Shown here piece by piece: positions 20,510-32,544 of a stretch of 64,000 bases of DNA (position 1 is its first letter; each line of letters opens with the position of its first letter). A program made the position numbers and the translations under genes. Source of the DNA: Endomychus coccineus (Eukaryota; Arthropoda; Insecta; Coleoptera; Endomychidae); the NCBI GenBank assembly GCA_958510875.1, contig OY294068.1:28810297-28874296 (forward strand). The letters are read 5' to 3'. The notes under the pieces were generated by a model. It saw nothing but the letters and a program-made list of their open reading frames with translations, was not told where the DNA came from and did no database searches.

Positions 20510-21975
20510 AGGTCACATTAAGACAGATGTCCATTATATTTTCGTCTTTACAAACGTTTTGGTTTTTCGACCATCATCAAGATGCTGTATATTGGTTTCT
20601 CAATACATATTCATATACTTTGGACAGTAATGTGCTACAATTTCCAAGATAAAGCTGTTATTCGTAACAAGTGCAAGAAAATTCTTGAACATTCAAATAA
20701 ATCATGTAACAGTTCCTCCAATAACTTCAGTAATATCTGTAAATCATTGGAAGAAAACGACTGTTGAAAGCAGATAAGGAAAATTCTCTCGAATTATATA
20801 CAAACTTGAAAGATTTCATTTGATGTTGTTTCACTATTTACAAATACTCCAATCCCTGAGTCGATAAACATTCTGAAGAAATGGCTTTCAAATAGTATTA
20901 TCCCCGATAGAAGCTGCACAGAATAGGTGATGCTTACATCTTCATGTATGGAGCAAAATTATTTAATTCTTAACAAAAAGAACTATAAACAAACAAGCGG
21001 ATATGCAATGCGCAATCCACTCTCTCCTTTTTTGGCCTATATTTTTCTAAGCAAACTTGAAACTTCCTTAAAATCTAAATTGAATCAGTTCCCGAAAGTT
21101 TAGTATAGATATTTTGATGACATTTTCGCGATTACAAGTAAAGATTAATTTGATTCACTGAGATTCACTGTCAAAATAGAAACAGATAATCAGCTTACCT
21201 TGATATTAACATTAAAAAAGATGGTAATCACTTCGATTTTGATAAATACAGAAAATTCACTCAAACAAATTGGTATACCCCGGCGGATTCAGTCTAATTG
21301 ATAGATTATTGAACGTCCCTCTGAGCCAGCAAAATTATAACAACGCAGTTGAGAAACTTCAGCAAATTTCGTTGGACAATGATTACCATAAATCTTTGAT
21401 CAATAATTTAATTTCTAAACAAAAAAGGAAATTGGAACATAGCCAACTAATCAAATACGTGTCATTACCTTCAGATACTTCAATAAAATTCAAAGGTTTC
21501 ATTTATCATTCTTCAGTAATTAATAAATTCCATAGTTTGTTTTCCAAATTTCCAATACAATCACTTCATAGATGTAAGTTTATAGTAGTTTGACTCATCG
21601 TATTCAAAATGCTATGTGGGTCAAACTAGAAGGAAGATTTTAACTCGTTATAAGGAACATTTGCTTATATAAAGAAAAATAATGGTGAAAAATCAGCGGT
21701 AGCCGAACATATTTTGAATACAGGTCACACCATTTCTCAAGGAAGTTTATTACTGTTTAAACACAGTACAGACGTTCGTTATTGCGACATAGACATTTTC
21801 AATTGAAATTAATACGATACAGACGCTTAGTGCTTAATACAATTAGTTCAAGAAATTCCGTGCTTCAGTTAATGTTATTTAGTCTTCCAATGATGGTCGT
21901 GAGACAGAAACGTACGAAAAATCGAAAATATAATAGACGTAAGAGTTAATGTGGCCTATTTCCCAAGAATTCACA
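20510..21975 (+). mobile_element. Long Penelope-like element, heavily decayed
   Basis: An inverted terminal repeat remnant at the left (20510-20660, with a decayed minus-strand hammerhead, core CTTGATGA) is followed by RT on the plus strand. The RT reads SFDVVSLFTNTPIPESI at about 20815, SGYAMRNPLSPFLAYIF at about 21000 (family form GxxMGxPLSP), and YRYFDDIFAI at about 21110, the catalytic box. The GIY-YIG region follows at about 21600-21760 (YVGQTRRKILTRYKEHL, then AEHILNTGHTISQ). A forward terminal repeat at 21775-21975 ends GTGGCCTATTTCCCAAGAAT. Stops and shifts are frequent. The order shows the whole element: inverted left terminus, RT, nuclease, forward right terminus. Confidence 0.85.
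21877..21925 (+). ncRNA. Decayed hammerhead motif, family A
   Basis: Corresponds to the intact motif but reads CCAATGATGG...GAGACAGAAACGTACGAAAAAT. The core CTGATGA is CAATGA-like, stem II has a mismatch and the cleavage triplet is changed. Inactive by inspection. Confidence 0.5.
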
Positions 21976-21989
21976 GATATGAATGAATA

Positions 21990-22985
21990 ATGTCATGAAT
22001 AAACAGAAAATGATGCAGTTCAAAGACAAATTATAAGGACCATAAAACCAACCCATTTTTTATTCATCATTAACGAATATTTTAAGTTCTGTAATATCTT
22101 TCGGAATGTATCTATTCAATCAGAAAAAAAAACTTGCACTCGCACTGAAATTACATTCACATGATTGATTAGAGGAAATTGAAAATTTAGTATAGCATAA
22201 TTTAGGCTACTATTATTGCTTAAATACAGACGTATCACTAGCATTGAATCAACATAACACATAGATTAGCATCAGTATGTGTTGAATCTAATGCTCAATC
22301 GTCCTAGATTAGAATGTCCATGTTTAGTTAACTTGTACATAGTGACGGATGTTATTTCTATTCAATTAGAAACATAACAACCCAAGAATTTATTTTAACG
22401 AGAATAAAAGAGGACCGACAAAATACGGACTTACGGACTACTAGGCACCTAATAATATTATCAGTGAGATCAACATACCAGATCGAACAATTCGAAAACC
22501 ACATAGTTACATAAAGATGTCACATAAGTTTATGGTAAATATAGAAAGTGTCATGTAGAGTGGTTAGTGAAACATTTCATCGAGGTATGTACCTACTGAT
22601 CGGTACTCTTTATTTCAACACGCAAATCATGCTAACATTTATTATTATACATATCTAGCAATCATGCATTGAATAAAGGATATTCTACATTCAAAACCAT
22701 ATCCATTACCAACAATTGACTCTTCGAAACGGTTCAAGAGTAATAATAGCATCAAGTCTCTAACAGTTAAAATTATAATACGATTGCCAACTGAACATAC
22801 CTATAATGTAGCACAACATGTCCCTTGAAGCATTGACAGATATGGGTATAATAATCTATATCATTCAGTCCTGAACAAATGGATCAGACGGGATTGAGTA
22901 ATACAATAGAATAATAATAGTATGTAATATTTTCTACACGTAATATATTATATTAAATAAATTCAACTAAATATGTACACAGAAA
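21990..22985. other. AT-rich spacer
   Basis: No recognisable feature. Confidence 0.4.
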
Positions 22986-22997
22986 AGTATAGAACAT

Positions 22998-24060
22998 TTA
23001 TTTGTCCACTCGAAAATATACATGGTTGTGATTCCGAGCATGGATATGGAAGACTTCATAGGAAAAACGATTGTGGAATCCATCTACTAGATTATCAGAT
23101 GCCCATTTCGAAATCGTTGCCAGATATCTATTAATTGCGTCAACGTGTCTTTGTTTCGCTTCTCTGGCTTCATTGGGTGGTTTGGGGGCTCTAGATGAAA
23201 AAGTATTAAGAAGTACACCATCATCTACAAATGTGTGGACGGGACAAGTGACCAACAGATCGTTGATATGGAGCAGATGCAAAGTCGGTGCCAAGGCAGG
23301 TCCCTGTGGAACACCAGCGTTGATAGCCATTGCATTGAAGGATACTCCGTCAACGACCACTACCAAGTTGAGGCGGCAAACCATATGACGGAAGTTTCCC
23401 AAAAAGCCTTTGGGGCTTTGGTGACTCAGTCGAATGCTCTGGAGCTAACCGAGGCTACAGCTAGAGAATACCCATATTTTTAGATCTGTTAAATATTTCT
23501 GCCATATATGGGTCATGTAGGAAAGCAATTCTCCTGTTGATCGCTGCTGACGAAAGCTAGTCATTCACCATTTTGGAGCTCTATGGGTATTGGATGATCT
23601 CCATGATGATTGCTTTCCGTCACTTTAGAGATCATAGATAACAGTGCAATGGATCTATAAGTATTAGGAAGGATCTTCTCTCCTTTTTTCGGAATTGGTT
23701 GCACTCTAGCTCTCTTCCAACTGGAAGGAAACGCACCAAGTTTGTATGAAAGGATAAGCAACCTGCAGATAACTGGTAGGAACGACAGGTGGAATTGCGT
23801 CTGGTCACATAACCTTTTTGGTATTGAGATGAAACAGAATGCGCTCAATTGTGCGCTGACGAAAAACAATTCCAGGCATATGGCTATCGATGGCAGCAAT
23901 ATTAGTGGGATCCTTTCCTTGTGGATCCAAAGTAGAATTTCCATACATTATAGTGAAAAGATTGGCTCATTCTTGTGGTGTAGTTACCAGTGTGTCATCA
24001 GCAATTATGATGGCAATAGGGGATCAACTACTATTGCAAATCTGCAGACGAGTTGTATAT
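22998..24060 (-). pseudogene. Non-LTR RT fragment, family L, copy 1
   Basis: The minus strand encodes RT of a LINE whose relatives have LPAYGLPxxLC, FLSDRS and INAGVPQGSVLSPTLFLLHIND. Reading from 24000 downward: a segment before the fingers (MYGNSTLDPQGKDPTNIA), SYKLGAFPSSWKRARVQPIP followed by KKGEKILPNTYRSIALLSM, then QRSTGELLSYMTHIW, GVPQGPALAPTLHLLHINDL, and FVDDG in place of YADDS. A downstream helix, AINRYLATISKWASDNLV, follows. Several frameshifts separate these blocks. The altered catalytic box suggests an inactive copy. The same family occurs at 43555-44141, 34845-35230, 57820-57990 and probably 32455-32535. Confidence 0.85.
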
Positions 24061-24207
24061 TGAATTCCAACGTGGAATTTGCATACATTATAGTAAAAAA
24101 ATTGGCTTATTTTCGTGATGTAGTACCCAGTGTATCATCAGCAATTATGATGGGAATAGGGAATCAATTACTATTGCAAATCTGCAGGCGAGTTGTATAT
24201 TGAAATC
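23935..24207. repeat. Tandem duplication of about 130-140 bp
   Basis: Two adjacent similar units share CATACATTATAGT, ATTGGCT(C/T)ATT, ATCAGCAATTATGATGG and TTGCAAATCTGCAG. The second starts at about 24067. The duplication covers the most upstream end of the family L RT fragment. Confidence 0.75.
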
Positions 24208-24209
24208 CA

Positions 24210-25095
24210 ATAAGTACCTACTGCTGAAAACTGTATTACTGCCATCTCCAGAGATAAAATTGAAAATTGAAATTAAATCAATTCTTTGTATTTAACTTTA
24301 CAAACCAAATGATGACATAATTGTAACTAAATGGTACATAAAACCAACTCAGCCAGGGAGATATTATATCACTTTCAATCCTAATATAATATAATAAAAA
24401 TACAAGAAGAAAATTGAATTGAATAGAATCAGCCATAATGTGATGACAATCCATTCTAAACTTGAATAAAATGACTATTAAAGGTTCGATTTCCACTAGT
24501 TCACATTTATTTATTATTAAACTAGTGGAAATCGACTATTTAATGATTATTTTATTTGAGGAAATGTTATTAAGATTTAATAGACTTGAACTAAGAGTAA
24601 CATCAATTACTAAAACAAAAGGAACTGTAGTTATCATATTGATTTAGTTAATTCTATAGCCGGAGGCAAAATTCATAAATCATGTAACTCTTTTACTGAA
24701 ATTAAAATGAAAATAGCTGTGATCCATCGATCATTAACTTGCCCCACTTTTGTAACCACAATGTTTCGGATCAAATATAATGATTCAGGTATATGACCAA
24801 GGTTCGCTAACATCGTAGCTAGGTGTTAGCAACACCTGAAGCAGTGAAAATCAAACTTGTAATAGTTATTTTATTAAGTTATATATTTATACATGATATA
24901 CATATTCTTGTGATCCACTGAGATGAGATAGAAGTATCAAGTTTTTCTTGGTATTAAGATTCTTATAAATAATACAAAGAAAAAATCTCTCCTGGCATTT
25001 CGATAGCTTATTACTACTTTTAACCTTAATCAAAAATCAAAAATGTTAATCTTGCAGGTTACGACTTTTATTTTAGTATTTTCTAACTATTATTA
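24210..25095. other. AT-rich spacer with one hairpin
   Basis: A perfect 16-bp inverted repeat, TCGATTTCCACTAGTT, lies at about 24487-24502 with its complement near 24519-24534, loop 16-18 nt. Nothing else recognised. Confidence 0.5.
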
Positions 25096-25109
25096 CTGTA
25101 CTTTTCTCA

Positions 25110-25470
25110 GTAGAATAGATACTCATGTACGAGGGCAACGGGGCACAGGTCCGCAGTCGCAATGGCAAAATTGCATGCATTACGCTACGAATTGGTTCGT
25201 CATCCACCATATTTCCCAGATTTGGCACCCTGCGATTTTATCTATTTCCAAACTTGGAAAAATGGCTCGGCGGAAACGGATTTGGCTCCAACGATGAGGT
25301 CAAACGCATATTTTGAAGAAATGCCGAAGACTTATTATTTGGATGGGACCGAAAAATTATAAAAACGTTGAACGGAGTATGTCGGGCTCCAAGAAGATTT
25401 CTTGTTTCATTTTTCAGGGATTTTTCACCTTGCGCTCGTATATGTGATAATAATAGTACGTATTCTATAA
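25110..25470 (+). pseudogene. Mariner transposase C-terminal fragment
   Basis: The plus strand gives GHRSAVAMAKLHALRYELV, then HPPYFPDLAPCDFIYF and, after a shift, the LEKWLGGNGFGSNDEV block and AYFEEMPKTYYLDG. Mariner enzymes have HPPYSPDLAPxDYxLF here, and the Asp in APCDF is the third catalytic residue of the DD34D triad, so it is retained. Upstream domains (HTH, first two Asp) are absent. A frameshift lies near 25240-25260 because two frames each carry half of the expected sequence. No terminal repeat was seen. Confidence 0.8.
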
Positions 25471-25479
25471 GATCGCAAT

Positions 25480-27030
25480 GTTTGAAAGGCAAGAGCGCAG
25501 AGTAAGCGCATGTATTTTCAATACGTACATCAATATCACCACGCGATTTATTATAAAACATCGTGCTGCTCTCAATTTCATTGTTTGTATCATTGGTTGC
25601 CTTCGAATCGTGATACGATCATTCTGCTAACGAGTATGCTAGAGAATAAGTAATGGCCTCCGGATATACATAGAGTGGCAATTATTGTGACTTCTATTAA
25701 CTCCAATAAATAATCAATGAAGTTGAATACTCAGAGATTGGGATAATAGGCAATCAGTATTTTCTCTCAAATGATTTGGTAGTTTGCATATCTTCATAGA
25801 AAGTTTGTTTCCTTTGTAATGGAATAGAATAAGTACCTAAGGAGTCCAAATGGAAATACATGAAGAAAGAAGATTAATTAAAATATATCTTAAATGAAAG
25901 TTGAACAGAGAATAGGTTTGAGTGAATTCTGGCAATCGTTGAAAAGTCTATTTATCGTTCTTAGCCCATCGTCTACTTTTCAGAAAAGTATATTCATATT
26001 ATTTCTGAATATGAGGACTATTCAATAATTTAATAAGCCGATAAACCGAAAAGTAGTCAAATTCGAGATGTAATGATGTAATTGTATAAGTTTTTAGGAT
26101 CAGTATATTTTTCTCGTAGTAGGAACATGAGATCAGTCTTGGACATGGGCCATACCTCAAACTTTTTTTTTGAGGTAACACAATGAGAGCAAATTTATGT
26201 ATATATTATATAACATCCTTGATACAACCAGGAGAGCACATTTGTAATGTATCAGATACATCACATTTAACATCGACTTGTAATATAACATTTTCACACC
26301 AAACTTCTGTATTCAATGGCAACGAGTTATAATTTTCGAAATAAGATTGGTTAGTTAATAGATGTATAACAATATTAAAGAGACAGATAACTCTTTTGCC
26401 ACACATCCCTTATATCCTAAGAAACCGGAACATAGCTATCATTATGGACTTATATAAATATTTCGAAGATTTAGGGAATATCATTCTGCATATTTTGAAT
26501 TCTGAAAATTGCATGTCACATGTTTTCCTTCCAGGGGAACGAAAAACTACAAAGTACGTACAGGGAAGCTTATACAGGGATACAAAAAATGGAAGTCATA
26601 TTAACGATTTCTTTTTTGAGACAAATTCGCTGGCGGATACAAAAATGTTGTATTGTCTTCTGTTTTCGAGTTATAAAAACAAAAGTTCGATTTTTAAACT
26701 TTTAGACACATGTGAATATCGTGATTGTTTGTAAAATTAGAAGAAAAGAACTCTTACATTCTCGAGGCAATTTTTTCTGTATAACCAGTGGCGTCGAGAA
26801 AATTTTGAAAAAAGGTGCATTTTTCAAATGAGAATTATTGTTATCTAGGTTGAGTTAAAACGGATTTTTTTCTCTTCCTAATTAGGTATCCTTTGCCGGG
26901 TCTTAAATAGTAAAAATAATATTTTAGTATACTACTTTTTGCGTTTTATCTATTTATGACAATGCTTATCCGTTTGTCAGTAAATTGCATATTAACAATT
27001 TTCTAACAGAATAACAATTAACACATTAAA
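25480..27030. other. No recognisable gene
   Basis: AT-rich. The open stretches at 26206-26406 and 26396-26734 have no recognised motifs. CCAGTGGCGTCGAG near 26785 resembles a hAT terminus, but no partner end was found. Confidence 0.35.
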
Positions 27031-27037
27031 TCGTAAA

Positions 27038-27340
27038 AATGAAGATGTCTTACGAAAATTACGAGAAATATAATATGTTAGAAAGCTTTATTCAAAGTAT
27101 TAACAATTGTGACATTGCATGTGAAATATATTTCAATCGCTATCCAGAAAGAAGCTATTTACATGAGGTTAAAAGAAAATCTTATTAATTGTGGATACTT
27201 CAACAAGCCACGACCAAGAAATTACAGAATTGTAAATGCTGAAGAAACTAGTATATCTGGAATGTCGGTTGCAGATCCTTAAATTTCAAGTCGTCAGATT
27301 AAAGCTGAATCTGGAATTTCAAGACGTCCAGCTTTGGGGA
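27038..27340 (+). pseudogene. Helix-turn-helix (DUF4817-like) transposon fragment
   Basis: The plus strand reads MSYENYEKYNMLESFIQSIN, then CEIYFNRYPERSYLH, then in a shifted frame KRLKENLINCGYFNKPRPRN and SSRQIKAESGISRRP. This order (YP-R/P motif, RLxxxLxExG, and S-RQIAxESGIS) is the N-terminal DNA-binding part found in many arthropod transposon proteins carrying DUF4817. A stop falls in ADP*ISSRQ. The catalytic domain is missing. Confidence 0.65.
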
Positions 27341-27349
27341 TAGGAATAT

Positions 27350-28680
27350 ATTTTTCTAGGAAGTTACATTAGTTATCGATGTATCGATCTCTACAACATG
27401 AAATTTCAATAACAACCTTTTCTATCGTTTTTCGGTACCTATATCTTAAATATCTGAAATTATAAAGTTGTGCCACGCCCCAGTAGAATTCATTTTCGGT
27501 CAAATATTGTACGTTGGTGACTCTCTCAAACGATATGTCTAAAATCAAACTGTGATTACAGGGTGCGAAAAACAGCTTGCCACACGTTGTAAATAAAAAT
27601 TAGCCCTATTTCAAATGGAACATCCAGTATGTATGTTTTCAATCTTCAAGAAGTACCACTAAAGGCTCTACAAATTTCATAAAATATTCCCTATTACAAA
27701 GCTTAACATTTTTATTAGAAAGATTTTTTCCTAAAAATGCATATTCTTCCCATTTATCGAAATAAACTCAATGAATCAAAATCCATATGTGACGACTATG
27801 ATCGCGAGATGTGCTATGTTTGTGACAAAGTTCTCTGAATGACACACCCCCTAATTTTTTCATTTGATGCATAATTCTTGTCCAACCCTTCTTTAAAATA
27901 TTGCTGACTATCCTGCCCACATTTCAGAAGTGGAAGATCATCTGAATGCATTTTCCAATGAATGGATAGGGAGGAATGGGCTTCTCGTGTAACCCGCTGG
28001 ATCACCAGATTTAACAAAATTGAATTTTTTACTTATGAGGATATATAAAAAATATAGTTTGTCGAGCCACCAACTAGTTCTGATAATATGGAATAGTTTT
28101 CGCAGCATTACACCAGTTGTTTTGCACAGATTGAACATAGATTCCAGCTCTTCATTCAAAAATGGAAGACATGTTGAATATATTTTGTAAAAGTTTCTTC
28201 AACTTTCATTAAACTTTCCTATTTTAGTTCCATAGTTCGCCAGTTGACTAATCTCTGATAAATATCAGGAGTTAAATAAAATAAATATAAAAGTTTAATT
28301 TTCACCAGTTTAATGAATAAATGTGACTGTAGTTCCGCTAACAATGTAGTTTCTTCGAATATTATTTGATCAGAGAATGGAGATGTATCAGAGATAACAA
28401 TATTAGAATGGAAGATTTATTAGAGTACTTCGAATGTTCACACGCGTAAGAGTTTATATATCAAAATAGTATAACAATATAAATATGTAATTCAAAAACA
28501 AACATATCAATAGAATAACTATGAATAACAATTAATTATTAAGATCATTGTTCGGAAATAATAATCACTGATTAAAACAAAACGGAGCAAAATTTAAGTC
28601 AAATAAGAAATTTATGGCTTGATACACTGTTATAGTATTAGTTTTTACAATACAAAATTGTTCACATGTTGTGATTTAAT
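27350..28680. other. No recognisable gene
   Basis: Two overlapping minus-strand open stretches at 27814-28159 share a segment in different frames but show no family motif. The rest is AT-rich. Confidence 0.35.
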
Positions 28681-28689
28681 GGTTTGTTA

Positions 28690-29940
28690 ACTAGCTTGTC
28701 CGGTCGGTAACTTCTAAAACCCCGTTTACCGAGTAATACAATTTATTTATGAAAAATTTTATCAGTTTGAAACTTTTTAATTCAATATCTGCGAAATCGG
28801 TGGTTATTCTGTTCAATTTGTTTATGCATTCCTTCCCTATAAAATTGGGATAACAGATAGTCTGGAAAACGGTAAAGAAGATCGTTTTTGGCCCTTTTTA
28901 TTTTATTTTATTGTGTACAATATCGAGTATATATACAGAATAATGATCGGAAATGCTGTTTGCAACATATTTCTGATAATTTTTTCTTTGCATTGTGAAT
29001 ACCGAAATTGCACCATGTACAATAAGCTAAATATAGTAATTTTGGTACATCATGAGAGACGGTGTTCCTAATGTTTTTTGTCAGGAAACACCAGTAACTC
29101 CTCAATCTTGGTAATATACTTTCCACATGAACACTCCATGTTAGCTTTTGATCGATACGAACTCCCAAAAATCTTATATTTGCTATGTTTTCTCATGATT
29201 TATCTCCTGTTTGAATGAGTATACTTTAATCCAATGTTTTGTTTTTGTGTGCAAATTGCATTGCATATGATTAAGTTGTAGTTAGCTTGGGCCCGTTCAA
29301 ATCGCACCATGTCGACATTAATCTCAAGGCGGATTTACTCTTTTCTATGAGTTCTTCCTTATTATCGGCTGTGACAATAACATTAGTGTCATCGGCGTAC
29401 TGTACTGGTTTTCCCGCTGGTAGGACGTATTCTGGTAAATCGTTAATGCATACATTGAAAAGAGTAGGAGATAAGCAGGAGCCCTGTGGAATGCCCACCT
29501 CAACTTCTTGCGTGTTTGATCTAACTGCATTTATTTCAACAGTCTGAGCATACCTCATTTAAGGCTGAACCTTGTATCCCATTCTCTAGTACATCGACTT
29601 CAGCTATCAAGATTGTTCCAGGAACATCATCCACACCGTATGACCATTTGTAACATATCTTTTTTATTACTTTAAATATTTCCTGAGGAAGAATGACTGG
29701 CAAGTGTCCTGTTGTGGATGATGTTATTTACATTTATCCTATTTTGTTCTGCCGTTTTGATGGAGTAGGTATTGAATGTGTTACATATCTGTTCATTGTT
29801 ATTTATGATCTGCTCGTCTTCCGAAAATGGATCACGAATGTTAGAGATACTTAATTTATTTTTGTTTTTGTCCCGATTTTGGTTGATGATGTCCCAGGAT
29901 GTTTTATCAATATTTTTTTGCTGAAATTAGTCGATTAGTT
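28690..29940 (-). pseudogene. Jockey/CR1-group non-LTR RT fragment
   Basis: Minus strand, read downward. A linker reads SWDIINQNRDKNKNKLSISN and then EIFKVIKKICYKWSYGVDDVP (family form: KxSxGxDxIP). After a deletion of the fingers and catalytic motif A comes VEVGIPQGSCLSPTLFNVC, the catalytic VQYADDTNVI box intact, and KSALRLMSTWCDLNGPKL. After another break come MGVRIDQKLTWSVHVESIL and TVSHDVPKLLYLAYC. The missing central part and the shifts rule out function. Confidence 0.8.
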
Positions 29941-29949
29941 GTTATCATA

Positions 29950-30890
29950 TTCTGTGAATTAGGGCTATTGATGTCTCTTATACAAAAAACATATATTTGT
30001 CATTCTGAGTTTATTATCTGTACATTTCAAAGATCTTAGAACTGTCATTATGCATTGCTATTTGAAAATTACATTTGTAATATTTTTCTTCTCCGAAAGG
30101 TGAATGAACAATTCAGAAAAATGGAAACAGCGATGTAAAATATGAATACTGCCATCAAAATACACTTTCAAGGTACCTTGATGCAGAGAAAAATTAATAA
30201 CCTGTATCACTGGGTGGTAATTTGGATGCAACAGCCTTCATTACAAAATCACACTGATACAGAAATTAAAACATGAAGAAGAACATTCCCTTGCATCCTA
30301 ATAAACGTAGGTAGTTGATTTAACAAATGGGACTGTGAGTCTGACGCTTGTATATGTACCTGACTCGCCGCATATCTTAGATTAATTCAATATTATAATA
30401 TCGAGCCAGCTTTCCGTCTCGGCTCATTGTGTTCTTCATCGCTACAAACTTTGATACGACCGAAAGATGACATAAATCTGAAAGCCATCTATTCTTCTAT
30501 TATGTTAAAATGATGTAGGGCCGCAACGCAGCCACAGGCCGAAGCAGATCTTTTTATTCATCCGATGCCCATAAATATCGTATAATAGCAGAACCAAAGT
30601 TGAACCGTCCTATGGAATGTTTTACTCTTGGAGGAATCTTTCTCTTTTTTTATTATATTATAAAATATCTTGGTTCATTTGATAACTACAATGTGATGGG
30701 GATGCCATATTGACTTTTAAGGGTGAAACAAACCTTTTTATTTCCTTTCTCTTGATACCATCTACTAGTAAAAAGTATACCCTATCTTGTATTTAATCTT
30801 AGTGTTTCTTTGCACCTGCTATTTAAAACCATGTTAAAGTTTCTAAGCTATATCAACAATTAGTTCTTTCATTTGTGATATCGAGACAAT
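29950..30890. other. No recognisable gene
   Basis: AT-rich. Nothing supported. Confidence 0.35.
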
Positions 30891-30899
30891 TATAGAACT

Positions 30900-31322
30900 C
30901 ACTCACCCTCGCCAAATGGGATTTAAAAATGAGACAGGATTACCCATTGTACATCCGCTTGTTTGTTTTTGTTAAATGTGAAATAATAAGGATCACATAT
31001 TCCGTGTAATATCGGGGATATTAATATTTGAAAGCCATTTCTTTAGAATGCTTATCGACTCAGGGATTCGGATATTTGAAAATAGCGAAACAACATCAAA
31101 TGACACGCGAGTATTACCAAATTCAAGTTTGAAATCTGTCAATTTTGAAATTTGTTCCAAACAATTTTTTAAAGACAAACTTGGTGCAGCTTGGAAGTTG
31201 CTAAGTTCCTTAATCAACCATTTTGATATGTTGTAAGTACGTAGGACAAATAATTGCTCTCTTCGAATTGGAAAACTTAAATTGAGTCCCATTTTTATAT
31301 TACTACGTAAATTGAGTCCCAC
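30900..31322 (-). pseudogene. Penelope-like RT fragment, minus strand
   Basis: From 31322 downward the frame reads TYNISKWLIKELSNFQ, KLEFGNTRVSFDVVSLFSN and IPESISILKKWLSNI. This is the catalytic motif A region of Penelope RT (SFDVVSLF) and is almost identical to the piece at 20810-20900. It continues to TSGCTMGNPVS near 30950, the GxxMGxPxS motif, and stops there. The catalytic DD box is missing. A 30-bp unit with GTAAATTGAGTC is repeated three times just before it (31262-31355). Confidence 0.8.
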
Positions 31323-31355
31323 TGATAAAATCGTACTACGTAAATTGAGTCTCAG
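31262..31355. repeat. Short tandem repeat, about 30-35 bp unit, three copies
   Basis: AAATTGAGTC(C/T)CA recurs three times with TACTACGTA between units. It spans the start of the adjacent Penelope fragment. Confidence 0.65.
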
Positions 31356-31379
31356 GTTTCAATATAATTCTTAGAACAT

Positions 31380-32440
31380 TCTTAAAAATAAGAGTGTCAA
31401 GATTAGCACGATTACAGTATTTGCATTTTATATCAACAAAGTTAGGGTAGTAGGTTAGGTTAGAACTAATGGAGTACAATAAACAACCATTATTGGTTAT
31501 TATGAGAGTGTTAAGATTAGATCGATCACAATATTTGCATTCTATATCAACAAAGTTAGGTTAGTAGGATAGATTAGGTTAGGTTGGGTTAGGTTAGCAA
31601 AGGTCCAGGTTAGGTTAGAAATAAAGGGAGTACAATAAACATCCATTATTGGTTATTATGAGAGTGTTAGGATTCGCGCGATTACAATATTTGCATTCTA
31701 TATCAACAAAGTTATGTTAGTAGGTTAAGTTGAAAACAATGGGTTACAATAAACAACCATTATTGGTTATTATGAAAGTGTTAAGATCAGCGCAATTACA
31801 ATATTTGCATTGTATATCAATAAAGTCAGGTTAGTAGTTAGTAGGTTAGGTTTGGTCAGGTTGAGTTAGGTTAGGAAAGGTGAGGTTAGGTTAGAAATAA
31901 TGGGGGTACAATAAACAATCATTATTGGTTATTATGAGAGTGTTAAGATTAGCGCGATTACAACAGTTGCATTCTATATAAAAAAAATTAGGGTAGTAGG
32001 TTAGGTTGTATCAAGTAAGGTTAGGTTAGAAGCAAAGGGGGTTCAAGAGACAATCATCATTGATTATTATGAAAGTGTTAAGATAGCGCAATTACAACAT
32101 TTGCAACAAAGTTAGGTTAGTAGGTTAGGTTAGGTTAGAAACAATGGGGTACAATATTTGCATTCTTTATCAATAAAGTTAGGTTAGTAGGTTAGGTTTG
32201 GTTAGGTTTGGTTAGGTTAGGTTAGGTTAGAAATAAAGGGGTACAATAAACAACCAGTATTGTTTATTATGAGAGAGTGTTAAGATTAGCGCGATTACAA
32301 TATTTGCATTATATATCAATAAAGTTAGGTTAGGTTGGGATAGGTTAGGAAAGATTGGGTTAGGTTAGAAATAAAGAGAGTATAATAAACTATCATTATT
32401 GGTGATCAAGAGAGTGTTAAGATTAGCGAGATTACGATAT
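31380..32440. repeat. TTAGG-bearing minisatellite, about eight units
   Basis: Units of 114-202 bp begin near 31390, 31505, 31662, 31776, 31934, 32070, 32272 and 32410. Each has GAGAGTGTTAAGATTAGCGC or a close variant, then ATTACAATATTTGCAT, TATATCAA(C/T)AAAGT, a variable run of TTAGG/GGTTAGGTTAGG, and TACAATAAACAACCATTATT. The unit length varies mainly through the number of TTAGG repeats. (TTAGG)n is the ancestral insect telomere repeat, but runs this short and broken are also common away from telomeres. Confidence 0.85.
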
Positions 32441-32454
32441 TTGCATTACACCCA

Positions 32455-32535
32455 AAAACAAAACAAAAAAGTGCCTATCTCTTCACCCAACATTCCTTCG
32501 CTGACTCACACGATGTTCTTCGGATATAGTTTTTC
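32455..32535 (+). pseudogene. Short C-terminal scrap, probably family L retrotransposon
   Basis: SAYLFTQHSFADSHDVLR in one frame resembles NAYLLSLHSTAGPHG at the end of the family L fragment at 34845-35230, and the nucleotides CTCACACGATGTTCT recur at 57950-57965. Too short for certainty. Confidence 0.4.
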
Positions 32536-32544
32536 CTCTCGCGT

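Noticed and set aside
26785..26800. CCAGTGGCGTCGAG as a hAT terminus
   Set aside because: No inverted partner and no 8-bp duplication found within several kilobases.
29287..29547. 86-codon plus-strand frame opposite an RT fragment
   Set aside because: It is antisense to the minus-strand RT with an intact YADD box. The plus reading is a shadow.
31380..32440. Possible CRISPR-like array (repeats with spacers)
   Set aside because: The unit lengths vary and the repeated part is longer than the variable part. The variable part is just TTAGG steps, and the genome is eukaryotic.
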